A stretch of 64,000 bases of DNA from positions 13,679-77,678 of the forward strand of contig DASVTU010000027.1 of assembly GCA_036387415.1 (NCBI GenBank), read 5' to 3'. Below the pieces are notes generated by a model. That model saw only the letters and a program-made list of their open reading frames with translations, did not search any database and was not told the origin of the DNA. Every line of letters begins with the position of its first letter. The first letter of the stretch is position 1. The position numbers and the translations under genes were made by a program. The stretch is from DASVTU01 sp036387415 (GTDB lineage: Bacteria > Acidobacteriota > Blastocatellia > Pyrinomonadales > Pyrinomonadaceae). Positions 16,663 to 25,559 of this stretch are shown here, one piece after another.

Positions 16663-18540
16663 TTAGCGGTATTCCAGTTTGATTAAATGCAGCATGACGT
16701 CGCCTGCGCCACGAACCGTCGTCAACGGACATGTCTTGTCTTTCTCGGCTTCAACGCGCTGAGGGAGGTCGGCGTGCGCGTCGAGGAAATTCCGAATCAC
16801 GGCGGCCTGCTCTTGATTTTTGACGGCGCCTCTGTCGTTCGGATTAACCGCGCCCCTGACCGCCTCGATTTCGCTGATGCTCTGCTTCGCGTAAATCAAC
16901 CAGACTTTTTCCATCCCCGCTTCACCGTAGAAGGCGAACCAGTTCTCGCTCGATGGAAGCGAAACCTCGCGCTCCGGCGGAATAACTGCCGAGCCGTAGT
17001 CGGCTTCGGGGTCGGGAAATAAGAGCGTGTAGGCGGGCACGCCTTCGATGAGTTCTTTGCGACTTTCGTTGATGATGTAGAGATAACCTTGCTGCTTGAG
17101 AGCGACGTGGAGGCGCAGACGGTGGTTCGTCTCGAAAATTCTGTCGCCCACGACGCAGAAGGGTTTGCCTTCGGGATTGTCGCCGCGAAATTTCTGCGCT
17201 TCGCGCCAGTAGTCGAGCACTAGACGCGACTCCGCCGGAAGCGACGTGGCGTCTGAAACCGCAGAATCCTTGCCTCGCGGCTTGCTCGACGGACGCGAGA
17301 CGAAGAACCAGACACCCAACGCCAGCGCAGCGATTAAAATCACCATGGCTCCCATCCATCCCGCACGACTCTCTTTCGCCTGCGCGAGTCGCGCCGTGCG
17401 TTTGAACGGAAACCACGTCCGGCGTTCAAGCGGCGCGTCGTCGTGAAGCAGTTGCGTCTCACCTTCTGCGACCGCTTGCCAGAAGTCCGCACCGAAGTCG
17501 TCGGCGCGTTGGTAACGCTCCTGCGGGTTGAAGCGCAGCGCCTTGAGAAGCGCCGCCTCTGCCGCCACGGGCAGCGCGGGACGCAATAATCTCGGCGGCG
17601 GCATCGCGTGTGCTCGCTGCATTTCGAGGATTTGGTAGTCGGATTCGGGGCGAAACGGTTTGCGGCCTGTCACCATTTCGTAGGCGACCAGACCGAGCGC
17701 GTAGATGTCGCTGGCGGCTCCGGCGTGCTCTCCTTTGAGTTGTTCGGGCGGGAGATAGTTGGGCGTGCCGACACGCAGCGCGACGGGCGTGCTTTCGGCC
17801 ACCGTGGAGTTCTTAATCTTCGCCACGCCGAAGTCGATAACCTTGACCGCTTCGACTCCCCTCTCGTCGCGCACCAACATGATGTTGTTGGGTTTCAAAT
17901 CCCGATGAAAGACGCCTTTGTCGTGTGCGGCGCTGAGCGCCTCGCCAATCTGCCGCACAATCGACGCCGCGCGACGCAAGTCCATTCCGTCGTTGTTCAT
18001 ACAATCGCGCAACGTCTCGCCCGCAACGTATTCGATGACAAGATAGGGCGCACCGCCCGGAAGCTTACCCGCGTCGAACACGCCAACCACGCCCGCGTGT
18101 TTGACGCGCATTAGCGCCTCCATCTCCTGTCGGAACTTCAAGACCGCATACTCGTTTCGCAGAGATTCTTCAAGCAACACCTTGACGACCACTTTGTCGT
18201 CGAGCATGTGGCTACGCTCGGCCAGATAGACCGCGCCCATGCCGCCCTCTGCAATCTTCTCTTTGATGAGATAACGCCCGTCGAGCAACGTCTCTTTCGC
18301 AAGGTCGTTTGAACGTGGAAGCGCATCACCATCCGCGAGGCGTTCTTTGACAGTTTCAAGCAAATTCCCGTCGAATAATTCGGCGGCGCGCGGTTCGTCG
18401 GTCAGCAGCGCCTCAACCTCGCGACGCAGTTCGTCGTCGCCCGCGCACTCTTCGTCGAGCAGTGCATCGCGCGCGGCGGGGTCGAGGTCGAAGCATGCGT
18501 CGTACAAATCACCGACGCGTTTCCAGCGTTCAGGCGTCAT
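16663..18540 (-). CDS. Transmembrane Ser/Thr protein kinase with DUF4384-like extracytoplasmic module
   Basis: A 625-residue Hanks-type kinase. Residues 1-60 form the helical N-terminus common in acidobacterial kinases. The kinase domain spans about 88-360: glycine loop AEGGMGAVYLAE (97-108), Lys120, HRDLKPNN (212-219), DFG (236-238) and a conserved GTPNYLPPEQ (258-267). All catalytic residues are present, so it should be active. One membrane segment (397-414) leads to an extracytoplasmic tail of about 210 residues. There, QGYLYIIN...YTLLFP...WFAFYGEAG resembles DUF4384. Its ATG overlaps the TGA of the sigma-factor gene by four bases, so the two are translationally coupled. It probably senses an envelope signal and acts on the sigma factor or the neighbours; the target is inference. 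Confidence 0.9.
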   Translation of the reverse strand: MTPERWKRVGDLYDACFDLDPAARDALLDEECAGDDELRREVEALLTDEPRAAELFDGNLLETVKERLADGDALPRSNDLAKETLLDGRYLIKEKIAEGGMGAVYLAERSHMLDDKVVVKVLLEESLRNEYAVLKFRQEMEALMRVKHAGVVGVFDAGKLPGGAPYLVIEYVAGETLRDCMNNDGMDLRRAASIVRQIGEALSAAHDKGVFHRDLKPNNIMLVRDERGVEAVKVIDFGVAKIKNSTVAESTPVALRVGTPNYLPPEQLKGEHAGAASDIYALGLVAYEMVTGRKPFRPESDYQILEMQRAHAMPPPRLLRPALPVAAEAALLKALRFNPQERYQRADDFGADFWQAVAEGETQLLHDDAPLERRTWFPFKRTARLAQAKESRAGWMGAMVILIAALALGVWFFVSRPSSKPRGKDSAVSDATSLPAESRLVLDYWREAQKFRGDNPEGKPFCVVGDRIFETNHRLRLHVALKQQGYLYIINESRKELIEGVPAYTLLFPDPEADYGSAVIPPEREVSLPSSENWFAFYGEAGMEKVWLIYAKQSISEIEAVRGAVNPNDRGAVKNQEQAAVIRNFLDAHADLPQRVEAEKDKTCPLTTVRGAGDVMLHLIKLEYR

Positions 18541-19559
18541 TCGTTATTCGCCCTCGTTTCACTGCGCGGCTTCCGCTGTCCGGCTTCCGCTGTCCGGCTT
18601 GGTTTCAGTTGCGCGTAGAGAAACGCTTTGGCTTTTCTGTGTTCGCGTTCGAGGGTCGCCGTCGAGATGGAGAGCAATTCGGCGGCCTCGTCGATACTGA
18701 AGCCCCACACCGTCCGCAGAGAGAAAATAAGACTCTGGCGTAAGTTCAGTTTTTCCAATTCTTCGAGCGCGAGACGGATGTTCACCAAATCGTCAACGGA
18801 CAGGCCGAACGCTTCGGGTTCGACCTCTCCCTCAGCCGCATCCGCGCCGACGGGCACGTCCTTAGCGCCGCCGCCGCGCTTAATCGCTTCGCTCATTCGC
18901 AGGTGGTCAATGAAAGTGTGGAGCATCATTTTCGACACGACGTTGATGAACTGTGTGCGACTGTTCCACGGAATAGCACGAATTTTTTCTACGTCCATAA
19001 TCACCATGTGGACGAGTTCGGTGGCCTGACTGATATTGTCGAGTTTCCTGCCGCGAAGATAGCGACGCGCGCGTCGTCGCAGGTCGTCGTAAATCAGCGG
19101 CAGCAAGTCTCGCAACGCGCTGTCGGCTCCGTTGCCCCACTTCCTGAGCAGTTTCGTCACTTCGTGATTCTTTATTTCCTGCGGAAACGACGCCTCCAAC
19201 AGATGACGATTTAACCTTTCGACCGCGCTCTGCGACATCCTGCTCCGCGCGCCGCGCAACAGAACTTGCGCATCCTCCGGCAACTTGACGCCGCCGAAAT
19301 AGTCAGCGTGATGGAGGTCGCGGCGTTTCAGAATCTCATTCAAAGCGGAGACGAATGTGGCTTTGAGTTCAGTCGTGGGCGGTGAGTTTCGCGTACACTC
19401 GCCGACGGCGGCGAGCGTCTCCGGCGAGAGCAGTTCGACAATTCTTCGCGCGGGCGTGGGCGACGACTCTTCAATCGCTCGAACGAGTTTCGTGCAGAGG
19501 CCGCGCCAGTCCGTCACGTCGTCCGGCGAGAGCAGCGAAGAAATGTTTGAGAGTGTCAT
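18537..19559 (-). CDS. ECF-type RNA polymerase sigma factor with N-terminal extension
   Basis: A 340-residue sigma-70 family protein of the ECF group often seen in Acidobacteriota and Planctomycetota. Region 2 is at about 148-228 (LRDLLPLIYDDLRRRARRYL...QATELVHMV...FINVVSKMMLHTFIDHLR). Region 4 is at about 262-316 with the helix-turn-helix FSIDEAAELLSISTATLEREHRKAK. Usual members are near 190 residues; here about 130 extra N-terminal residues are helical and contain LVRAIEESSPTPARRIVELL. That extension could be a regulatory or docking domain. The stop overlaps the kinase start (ATGA). Probably directs transcription of this block or a stress regulon; regulation by the adjacent kinase is inference. 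Confidence 0.88.
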   Translation of the reverse strand: MTLSNISSLLSPDDVTDWRGLCTKLVRAIEESSPTPARRIVELLSPETLAAVGECTRNSPPTTELKATFVSALNEILKRRDLHHADYFGGVKLPEDAQVLLRGARSRMSQSAVERLNRHLLEASFPQEIKNHEVTKLLRKWGNGADSALRDLLPLIYDDLRRRARRYLRGRKLDNISQATELVHMVIMDVEKIRAIPWNSRTQFINVVSKMMLHTFIDHLRMSEAIKRGGGAKDVPVGADAAEGEVEPEAFGLSVDDLVNIRLALEELEKLNLRQSLIFSLRTVWGFSIDEAAELLSISTATLEREHRKAKAFLYAQLKPSRTAEAGQRKPRSETRANNE

Positions 19560-19916
19560 CCGGTAAAAACTGTCTGTGTGGAAAAGGGTTTGCCATTGAA
19601 AGCACGCGCCCCGTCGCGGCGCTTGATGAAAGCCTTGTGGTCGGCGCTGGATGGCCGTCAGGCTTGTCTCTTGTCAATGGGTTCTCTGAAGAAAGCCTGT
19701 GCTCTGTTTTGGCGAACGTTGCTTTGGGGAAGCAAGCGGATTGCGGTTCGACGGCGAGAAGGCCGCAATGTCTGGAACCGTCTTTAGTAATTTGTGAGTC
19801 GGTCGGGAAAGCTGACGAACGGGAGAGTCGTCAACAAATTAAGTTTGCAAGGCGCGGAGAATACGGCAAGCGACAAAACATAGTCAAGAAATATAAATAA
19901 CACGCGCGAAACGTCT
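19560..19916. other. Intergenic upstream of the sigma/kinase block
   Basis: These 357 bases lie between the nuclease-inhibitor remnant and the sigma-factor start. The promoter of the sigma/kinase block should be here. I see no convincing gene, repeat or hairpin. Confidence 0.45.
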
Positions 19917-20242
19917 CTACGTTTCGACCATGCGCGTCGAGACTCCTAAACAGTTCGACTCGTCGTTTCTGCCGATGACGTAGACGCCGCTATTGATTTG
20001 GCTGACGCGATAGACGCGCACGCCTGCGAGGTTCTCTGTGAGCAGGCGGACGAGTTTTGAAACCTTTTCGCCAGAGCCAACTCCGCGTCGTCCTTCCATT
20101 CCTGCTCGCCCACTGTCACGCGAAAGAAATCCTCCACGCTCGTTTCCGCGACGGGAGTTTCTGCGTCGCTCGCGGTTAATGCGCGAAGTCGCTCGATAGA
20201 TATTTGGCGTTGAGCCGCGACAGCCCGCGCGTCACGTCGCAC
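19917..20242 (-). pseudogene. NuiA-family nuclease inhibitor, frameshifted
   Basis: Two overlapping minus-strand frames join into one nuclease A inhibitor-like sequence. The first gives AETSVEDFFRVTVGEQEW...ALAKRFQ and the second gives LVRLLTENLAGVRVYRVSQI...VYVIGRN...LGVSTRMVET. This matches the NuiA C-terminal pattern (acidic FF region, DW, FQKL, VYRxGE, VYVIG, GxSTKVVET). One A is missing from a short A run (plus-strand TTTT at 20055-20058); restoring it gives the expected FQKL. The N-terminal 30-40 residues of the family are not recognisable, and the start at the GTG (20242) is a guess. It lies 43 bases downstream of a NucA-type nuclease on the same strand. Either a real pseudogene or a one-base assembly error. 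Confidence 0.7.
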
Positions 20243-20284
20243 AGGCTGTCGCGGCTCAAGGGATTCGTGAGGTTCGTTTCCGGC

Positions 20285-21559
20285 TCACTGATTATCGACG
20301 AGTGCTTCGATTAAGTTCTCTGCCGCGTCATCGACATTGGCGAAGAAGTTGAAGCCCGTCAACGCTTCGACTTCATCGACGCTCCGGCGATAGGTGCGCC
20401 AATCCGAATTGATGGAACCTGAGTTTGGCATAATCACGGCGATGGTGCGCGTCGAAGTCGTCACGCGCGTCACGTCGTTTGCGCCAGTGGGCAGAACGAT
20501 GATGACCTTCCAAGTCTGCGAGGGAACGGTGACGTGCCCGCCAGCAATCGTGCCCTGTGTGCCGTAGCCGCCGGAGACGATGTATAACTCGTTGCCGGAG
20601 GTGGCGAGCGTCCGGCAGTAAGTTTCCAGACTCGCCCACGGTCCCTGATTGTTGGCGGGCAGTTGCGGAATCATGTTGGTCATCAGGAAAGTGGATGAGT
20701 TGTCGGCGACGGTCTTGGTGCGGTCTGCCGAAGGCGTCATGTGTCCACGGTCATAGCCGGAACCGGAATAGTCTGTGCCCTGCACTCGATACCAACCGGC
20801 GGGCAAGGTGGTGTCGGCGCGGAAATCATCTTGCCGGGGCGTCGAACCGAGCCAAGTGCTGTCGAGATGCCAACTCGTCCAGACGGGCATGCCGAGGTCT
20901 CTGTGATAGGCGAGCGCGTATTGCGTCTTCTCCATCAAGTAATTTGTAGGCTGATTAACGTCGGTCACGGCGTTGCTCGGATTGCCCATCGTCAGGTGCA
21001 CGCTGGTGGAGACGGGTGGCGTCGGGGTGGGCGAAGCGACGGCTGTAATTTGGATGTCGTCGATGTTGAGACGCGACGCGCCGCCCGCGACCTTGCGGAT
21101 TTCAAAGCGAATGGTGCTCGTCGTGTTGATATTGAAGGAGGCGGTCTGCAAGGTGGTCGAAGTTGTGTTGACGGTGGAGCCGACTTTCGACCATGAACCG
21201 CCGCTGTTGGTGGACTGCCATAACTCCCAACTGCTGTTGGCGTCCGTGCCGAATTTGGCATGCTGGACGGAGACCGTGCCTGCGCCCGTGCGGTTGAAGT
21301 TCATGCGGACGAATCCCGTGTCGCGGATGCGTGCGGAGTATGCTCCGGTCTTGCGGTCGGTCGAGAGATTGCCCATCAGTGCCTCGCTCATGTACCACTG
21401 GCCGGAGCCGAGTGCGACATTGGCTGCCGCGTAGCTGGTCTTGCCGCCCGCTTCAAAGCCTTCCGTCATGTTGGAGGTCTGCGAGTCGGCAGCCGTTAAA
21501 CCGAAGAAGCAGACCAGCAAGGTCATCGCGCAAACAAGTACTGTCGTTCTGAGTTTCAT
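20285..21559 (-). CDS. Secreted DNA/RNA non-specific endonuclease (NucA type) with N-terminal beta-sandwich
   Basis: A 424-residue secreted nuclease. The ATG at 21559 has AAAGGAA four bases upstream and opens a signal peptide (MKLRTTVLVCAMTLLVCFF...). Residues 28-185 look like a jelly-roll or MAM-like beta-sandwich (GQWYMSEALMGNLSTDRKTG...RLNIDDIQITA), then a Pro/Thr linker. The catalytic domain (200-420) has the beta-beta-alpha-metal signature: DRGH with general base His273, TNMIPQ, and metal-binding Asn304 in NNQGPW. Such enzymes degrade DNA and RNA outside the cell, for nutrient scavenging or antagonism. A nuclease-inhibitor-like gene follows directly, as in cyanobacterial NucA/NuiA. Confidence 0.9.
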   Translation of the reverse strand: MKLRTTVLVCAMTLLVCFFGLTAADSQTSNMTEGFEAGGKTSYAAANVALGSGQWYMSEALMGNLSTDRKTGAYSARIRDTGFVRMNFNRTGAGTVSVQHAKFGTDANSSWELWQSTNSGGSWSKVGSTVNTTSTTLQTASFNINTTSTIRFEIRKVAGGASRLNIDDIQITAVASPTPTPPVSTSVHLTMGNPSNAVTDVNQPTNYLMEKTQYALAYHRDLGMPVWTSWHLDSTWLGSTPRQDDFRADTTLPAGWYRVQGTDYSGSGYDRGHMTPSADRTKTVADNSSTFLMTNMIPQLPANNQGPWASLETYCRTLATSGNELYIVSGGYGTQGTIAGGHVTVPSQTWKVIIVLPTGANDVTRVTTSTRTIAVIMPNSGSINSDWRTYRRSVDEVEALTGFNFFANVDDAAENLIEALVDNQ

Positions 21560-22018
21560 GCGGTTCCTTTCGTTTGAATCAAGGAGATGGGTCGCTCCGA
21601 GCGGGCAGACTTGCGCCCGTCGAAGCACACGGAGGGGGAGTGCGCTGGCAATAAACTTCAAGCACGTCGAGGCATACACGTGGAGGCATGCGAGGCGTGG
21701 TCGCCGCCGGAGACGCTTGACGTTCGGTGAATCAATTGAGGAGAAATCGACGGAAGTTCAATCGTCGAGGGACATGCGCGAGTGCTCATACTAACGTTTT
21801 ACTTGTGCCGACAACAATGGAATTTTCTGTTAATTCCGTCATGAAATCGTCGTCGTTGCGCGTCGAGAGCGACGCATCTGGCGAGCAAGTGCACGTTGAA
21901 AACGTCGGGCTGGTTCGAGGCGGGCGCGGGGAGGTTGGGTTATGATGAGAGAGTTTTTCCAGAGTATTGAGAGGATGGCGAGAGGGGCGCGCACATCAAC
22001 ATCGCCGACGCACACCAC
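21560..22018. other. Intergenic between divergent genes, nothing recognised
   Basis: These 459 bases separate the nuclease gene and the acyltransferase gene. Promoters in both directions are expected. No gene or strong hairpin is visible. Confidence 0.45.
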
Positions 22019-23449
22019 ATGAATCGAGAGAGCATCAAGGTGCTGCGGCTGCGCGACATGGTTCTGCGTCGAGAAGGAGGCTGGCCGCGACGCCTCATCC
22101 ATCTCGTCGCCAGCATTGCGCTACGCCTTTTTTTTCGACGCATCGAAGCGAGCGGCATCGAATGCGTGCCGCACACTGCCCCGCTCATCTTCGTGCTCAA
22201 TCATCCGAACGGTGCCATCGACCCTGCGCTCGCCTTCTGTGCGCTGCCGCGCAGCGTCGCCTTTCTCGCCAAGTCCACGCTCTTTCGCATCCCCGTCGTG
22301 AGCGCGGTGGTGCGAATCATGGGCGCGCTCCCCGTCTACCGACGCATTGACCCCGGCGAAGACGCGCGGCAAAACCTCTACACCTTCCGCGCATGTCACG
22401 CACGACTGGCGCGGGGTCGCTGCATCGCTCTGTTTCCCGAAGGCGTCTCGCACGATTCGACGCAACTGCTGCCCATCAAGACGGGCGCGGCGCGTATTGC
22501 ACTCGGCGCGTTGTCGTTCGCGGGCGACGCAGAAGAGGCGTCGGCGTCGCTGCATTCGCTCGCCGTCATGCCCGTCGGGCTTTACTACACGTCGAAAACT
22601 TCGTTTCGCAGCGAGGCATTGATACGCTTCGGTCGCCCGTTTGAAATCGAGCGGGTGGAGGTTGACGAATCGGGAGAACCGCCGCGCGATGAAGTACAAG
22701 CACTGTCGAACCGGATTGCGTCGGCCTTGCGCGAGGTGACGCTCAACACGGAGACGGTCGATGAGTTGGAGGAGATTAATAAGGCCGAGCAACTTTTTTC
22801 ATCCATCTACGAAACGATAGATTTTCGTCGCTCGCTCACCGAGACGTTCAATGTGCTGCAACGCCTCGCCGACGGAAACCGCATCGGCGGCGCACACACC
22901 GAAGCGCAAACCGAACGACTCCGCAAACGCATCAACCGCTACGAGGAAGAACTGAGACGCATCGGCATCACGCCCGACGCGCTCTCCATCTCTGCGGCCA
23001 GGAGAGGCGACGTGGCGCATCATTTTCTCTTTCGGATAGCGATTCTCGTCTTGCTCTCGCCCTTTGTGGCGGTGGGCGCGCTGGTTCATCTTCCAGCCTA
23101 CGCGCTCTCGATTCTTCTCGCGTGGCGCTTCAAGACGCACGGCCCCGACACCATCGAATCGACGGTTAAAATACTCGCCGCCACTTTCTTGATGCCGCTC
23201 ACATGGATAGCCGTCGCCGTCTGGATTTATCTTCAATACGGATGGCTGCCAGCCGCTCTGTCGCTTCCGCTCGTCGTCGTTTGCGGCTACGTCGCGCTCC
23301 GCACGTTGGAAGAACTCTACGACATGCGCGGCTGGCTCAAGGCCGTCTTGATACTGCTCCGTCGTCGCGGACTTTTCCTGCGGCTTTTACTCGAACGCAG
23401 AATCCTGCATCATGAAATCGGACAACTTGTGAAGGACGAAAAGCGTTGA
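22019..23449 (+). CDS. Glycerolipid acyltransferase (PlsC-type, NHPN subgroup)
   Basis: A 476-residue membrane enzyme that should move an acyl chain to glycerol-3-phosphate or lysophosphatidate. Motif I is NHPNGAID (His62, Asp68), the form seen in yeast Gat1/Gpt2 rather than NHxSxxD. Motif III is FPEGVSHDSTQLLPIKTG near 143-160. After the acyltransferase domain (40-230) comes a helical region, then two or three hydrophobic segments near 345-440. The start is uncertain: the ATG at 22019 has no good Shine-Dalgarno. Divergent from the nuclease gene and alone in its transcription unit. Confidence 0.8.
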   Translation: MNRESIKVLRLRDMVLRREGGWPRRLIHLVASIALRLFFRRIEASGIECVPHTAPLIFVLNHPNGAIDPALAFCALPRSVAFLAKSTLFRIPVVSAVVRIMGALPVYRRIDPGEDARQNLYTFRACHARLARGRCIALFPEGVSHDSTQLLPIKTGAARIALGALSFAGDAEEASASLHSLAVMPVGLYYTSKTSFRSEALIRFGRPFEIERVEVDESGEPPRDEVQALSNRIASALREVTLNTETVDELEEINKAEQLFSSIYETIDFRRSLTETFNVLQRLADGNRIGGAHTEAQTERLRKRINRYEEELRRIGITPDALSISAARRGDVAHHFLFRIAILVLLSPFVAVGALVHLPAYALSILLAWRFKTHGPDTIESTVKILAATFLMPLTWIAVAVWIYLQYGWLPAALSLPLVVVCGYVALRTLEELYDMRGWLKAVLILLRRRGLFLRLLLERRILHHEIGQLVKDEKR

Positions 23450-23479
23450 GAGAACATTTCAAAACAAAGGTTAGCCGCG

Positions 23480-23560
23480 GAGACACAGAGGCGCAGAGGC
23501 ACTTAACAAAAAGGTTTCTATCTTTTCACCCTTAATTTTCTCTGTGCCTCTCTGTGTCTC
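23480..23560. repeat. Imperfect inverted repeat of GAGACACAGAG units
   Basis: GAGACACAGAG at 23480-23490 and its complement CTCTGTGTCTC at 23550-23560 are each flanked by further degenerate copies (GCAGAGGC, TCTGTGCCTC). The element fills the gap between the acyltransferase and ABC-F genes. It resembles the REP-like elements often dispersed between genes, and could end or protect the upstream transcript. Confidence 0.6.
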
Positions 23561-23602
23561 TGTGGCAAGTTTTAAAACGAAAACTAAGTTATCGAATCGG
23601 TA

Positions 23603-25519
23603 ATGCACATTCTATCCATCGAATCTGTCAGCAAAAACTTCGGTCTGAAGCCGCTGTTTCAACAGGTCAGTCTCGGCTTCGACTCGAACGACCGCGTGGG
23701 CGTCGTCGGCGTCAACGGTTCCGGCAAGACTACTTTCCTGCGTCTCATCGCCGGAGCGGAGACGCCCGACACCGGGCGCATCGTGTTCGCTGAAGGCGTT
23801 TCAGTCGGCTACTTGCCGCAGAACCCGCCCTTCGAGCCGGAGCAGACGGTGCTCGACGCCGTTTTTGCCGCGAGCGATGCGCGCATGAAACTCCTGCGAG
23901 ATTACGAACACGCCTGCCAACAACTCGCGTCGCCTGTCGGCGCGGACGGCGGACGCGATGAACAACGCCTGTTGAATCGCGTCTCCGAACTGGCGCACCG
24001 TCTCGAAGCATCGGGCGCGTGGGATTTGGAGACCAACGCCCGCACGGTCTTGAGCCGTCTCGGTATCAGCGACACGACCGCCGAGATGCAGACGCTTTCC
24101 GGCGGACAGCGCAAACGCGTCGCGCTCGCACACGCGCTCATCGCCAGCCCCGAACTTCTCATCCTCGATGAGCCGACCAATCATCTCGACGCCGAAACTA
24201 TCTCATGGCTCGAAGCCTATCTCGCGCGCGCGCGCAGCGCGCTCCTGCTAGTCACACACGACCGTTACTTCCTCGACCGTGTGACGACGCGCATCCTTGA
24301 GATTGACCGTGGCACGGTGCAGGCGTTCGACGGAAACTACGCGTACTATCTGGAAAAGAAAGAGGCACAGGAAGAAGCGCGCGCCGTCGAAGGGCAGAAG
24401 CGAGAGATGCTGATTCGACGCGAACTGGCGTGGCTGCGTCGCGGCGCGAAGGCGCGCACCCGCAAGTCGAAAGCACGCATCGACCGCGCGGAGAGTCTGA
24501 TGGCTCAGCCGAAGGAGAGCGCGCGTGCCGAACTCGACATTTCGGTCACTTCGAGTCGCATCGGCAAGAAGGTTTTGGAGTTGCGCGACATCACCAAATC
24601 CTACGACGGGCGCACACTCGTCGAAGGTTTCAGCCACACGCTCACGCCCGGCGAACGCATCGGCATCATCGGCCCCAACGGCGCGGGCAAAACAACTCTG
24701 CTCGAAATCATCACCGGACGCGTGGCGCCCGACCGTGGCACGGTCGAAGTCGGGCAGACTGTGCGCTTCGGTTACTACGATCAGGAAAATCGTGCGCTCG
24801 ACGAACAGCAACGCGTCATCGACTACATCCGCGACGTTGCCGAACAGATTGAAACCGCCGACGGCACTTTCATCACTGCGTCGCAGATGCTCGAAAAATT
24901 TCTTTTCACGGGCGCGATGCAGTATGCGTCCATCGCCAAGCTATCGGGCGGCGAACGTCGTCGTCTCTATCTCCTCCACGTGCTGATGAGCGCGCCAAAC
25001 GTCCTCCTGCTCGACGAGCCGACCAACGACCTCGACATCCAAACCCTCGTCACACTCGAAGACTATCTCGACGGCTTCGGCGGTTGCCTCGTCGCCGTCA
25101 GCCACGACCGTTACTTTCTCGACCGCACCGTCGAACACATCTTTCGTCTCGAAGGCGAAGGCCGCATCCGGCAGTATCCCGGCAACTACTCCGCTTTCCT
25201 CGAAGCGCGCACGAAGGAGGAAAGCGAAGCCGCGCCCGCCGCGACCAGCGCACGACCCTCCAAGCAGGAGCGAACAACAAACGCCACGGCAGCACCACCG
25301 TCGAAACGAAAATTAACTTTCAAAGAGCAGAGGGAGCTGGAAGAATTGGAGATTCGCATCGAAGAAGCGGAGCGACGTGCGAGCGAAATAGAGACGGAAC
25401 TGACCGCCAACTCGACCGACGCATACCTCGTCCATCAACTCTACACGGAACGCGAAAAGCTCACCGCGCAACTCGCACGCGACCTAGACCGTTGGGCGGA
25501 GTTGGCGGAGTTCGCATAA
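23603..25519 (+). CDS. ABC-F family ATPase (Uup-like)
   Basis: A 638-residue protein with two ABC ATPase domains and no membrane domain. Domain 1: Walker A GVNGSGKTT, signature LSGGQRKR, Walker B LLILDEPTNHLD. Domain 2: GPNGAGKTT, LSGGERRR, LLLDEPTNDLD. The linker between them is charged and Arg/Lys-rich (residues 250-310), as in ABC-F proteins that bind the ribosome at the E site. A C-terminal coiled coil of about 100 residues (EQRELEELEIRIEEAERR...) is the Uup-type extension. Such proteins rescue or tune translating ribosomes, and some confer resistance to ribosome-targeting antibiotics; nothing here indicates which. Confidence 0.9.
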   Translation: MHILSIESVSKNFGLKPLFQQVSLGFDSNDRVGVVGVNGSGKTTFLRLIAGAETPDTGRIVFAEGVSVGYLPQNPPFEPEQTVLDAVFAASDARMKLLRDYEHACQQLASPVGADGGRDEQRLLNRVSELAHRLEASGAWDLETNARTVLSRLGISDTTAEMQTLSGGQRKRVALAHALIASPELLILDEPTNHLDAETISWLEAYLARARSALLLVTHDRYFLDRVTTRILEIDRGTVQAFDGNYAYYLEKKEAQEEARAVEGQKREMLIRRELAWLRRGAKARTRKSKARIDRAESLMAQPKESARAELDISVTSSRIGKKVLELRDITKSYDGRTLVEGFSHTLTPGERIGIIGPNGAGKTTLLEIITGRVAPDRGTVEVGQTVRFGYYDQENRALDEQQRVIDYIRDVAEQIETADGTFITASQMLEKFLFTGAMQYASIAKLSGGERRRLYLLHVLMSAPNVLLLDEPTNDLDIQTLVTLEDYLDGFGGCLVAVSHDRYFLDRTVEHIFRLEGEGRIRQYPGNYSAFLEARTKEESEAAPAATSARPSKQERTTNATAAPPSKRKLTFKEQRELEELEIRIEEAERRASEIETELTANSTDAYLVHQLYTEREKLTAQLARDLDRWAELAEFA

Positions 25520-25559
25520 AGTCGTGCCACCTTCATCATTTTCGCCTTCACTTTTTCGC

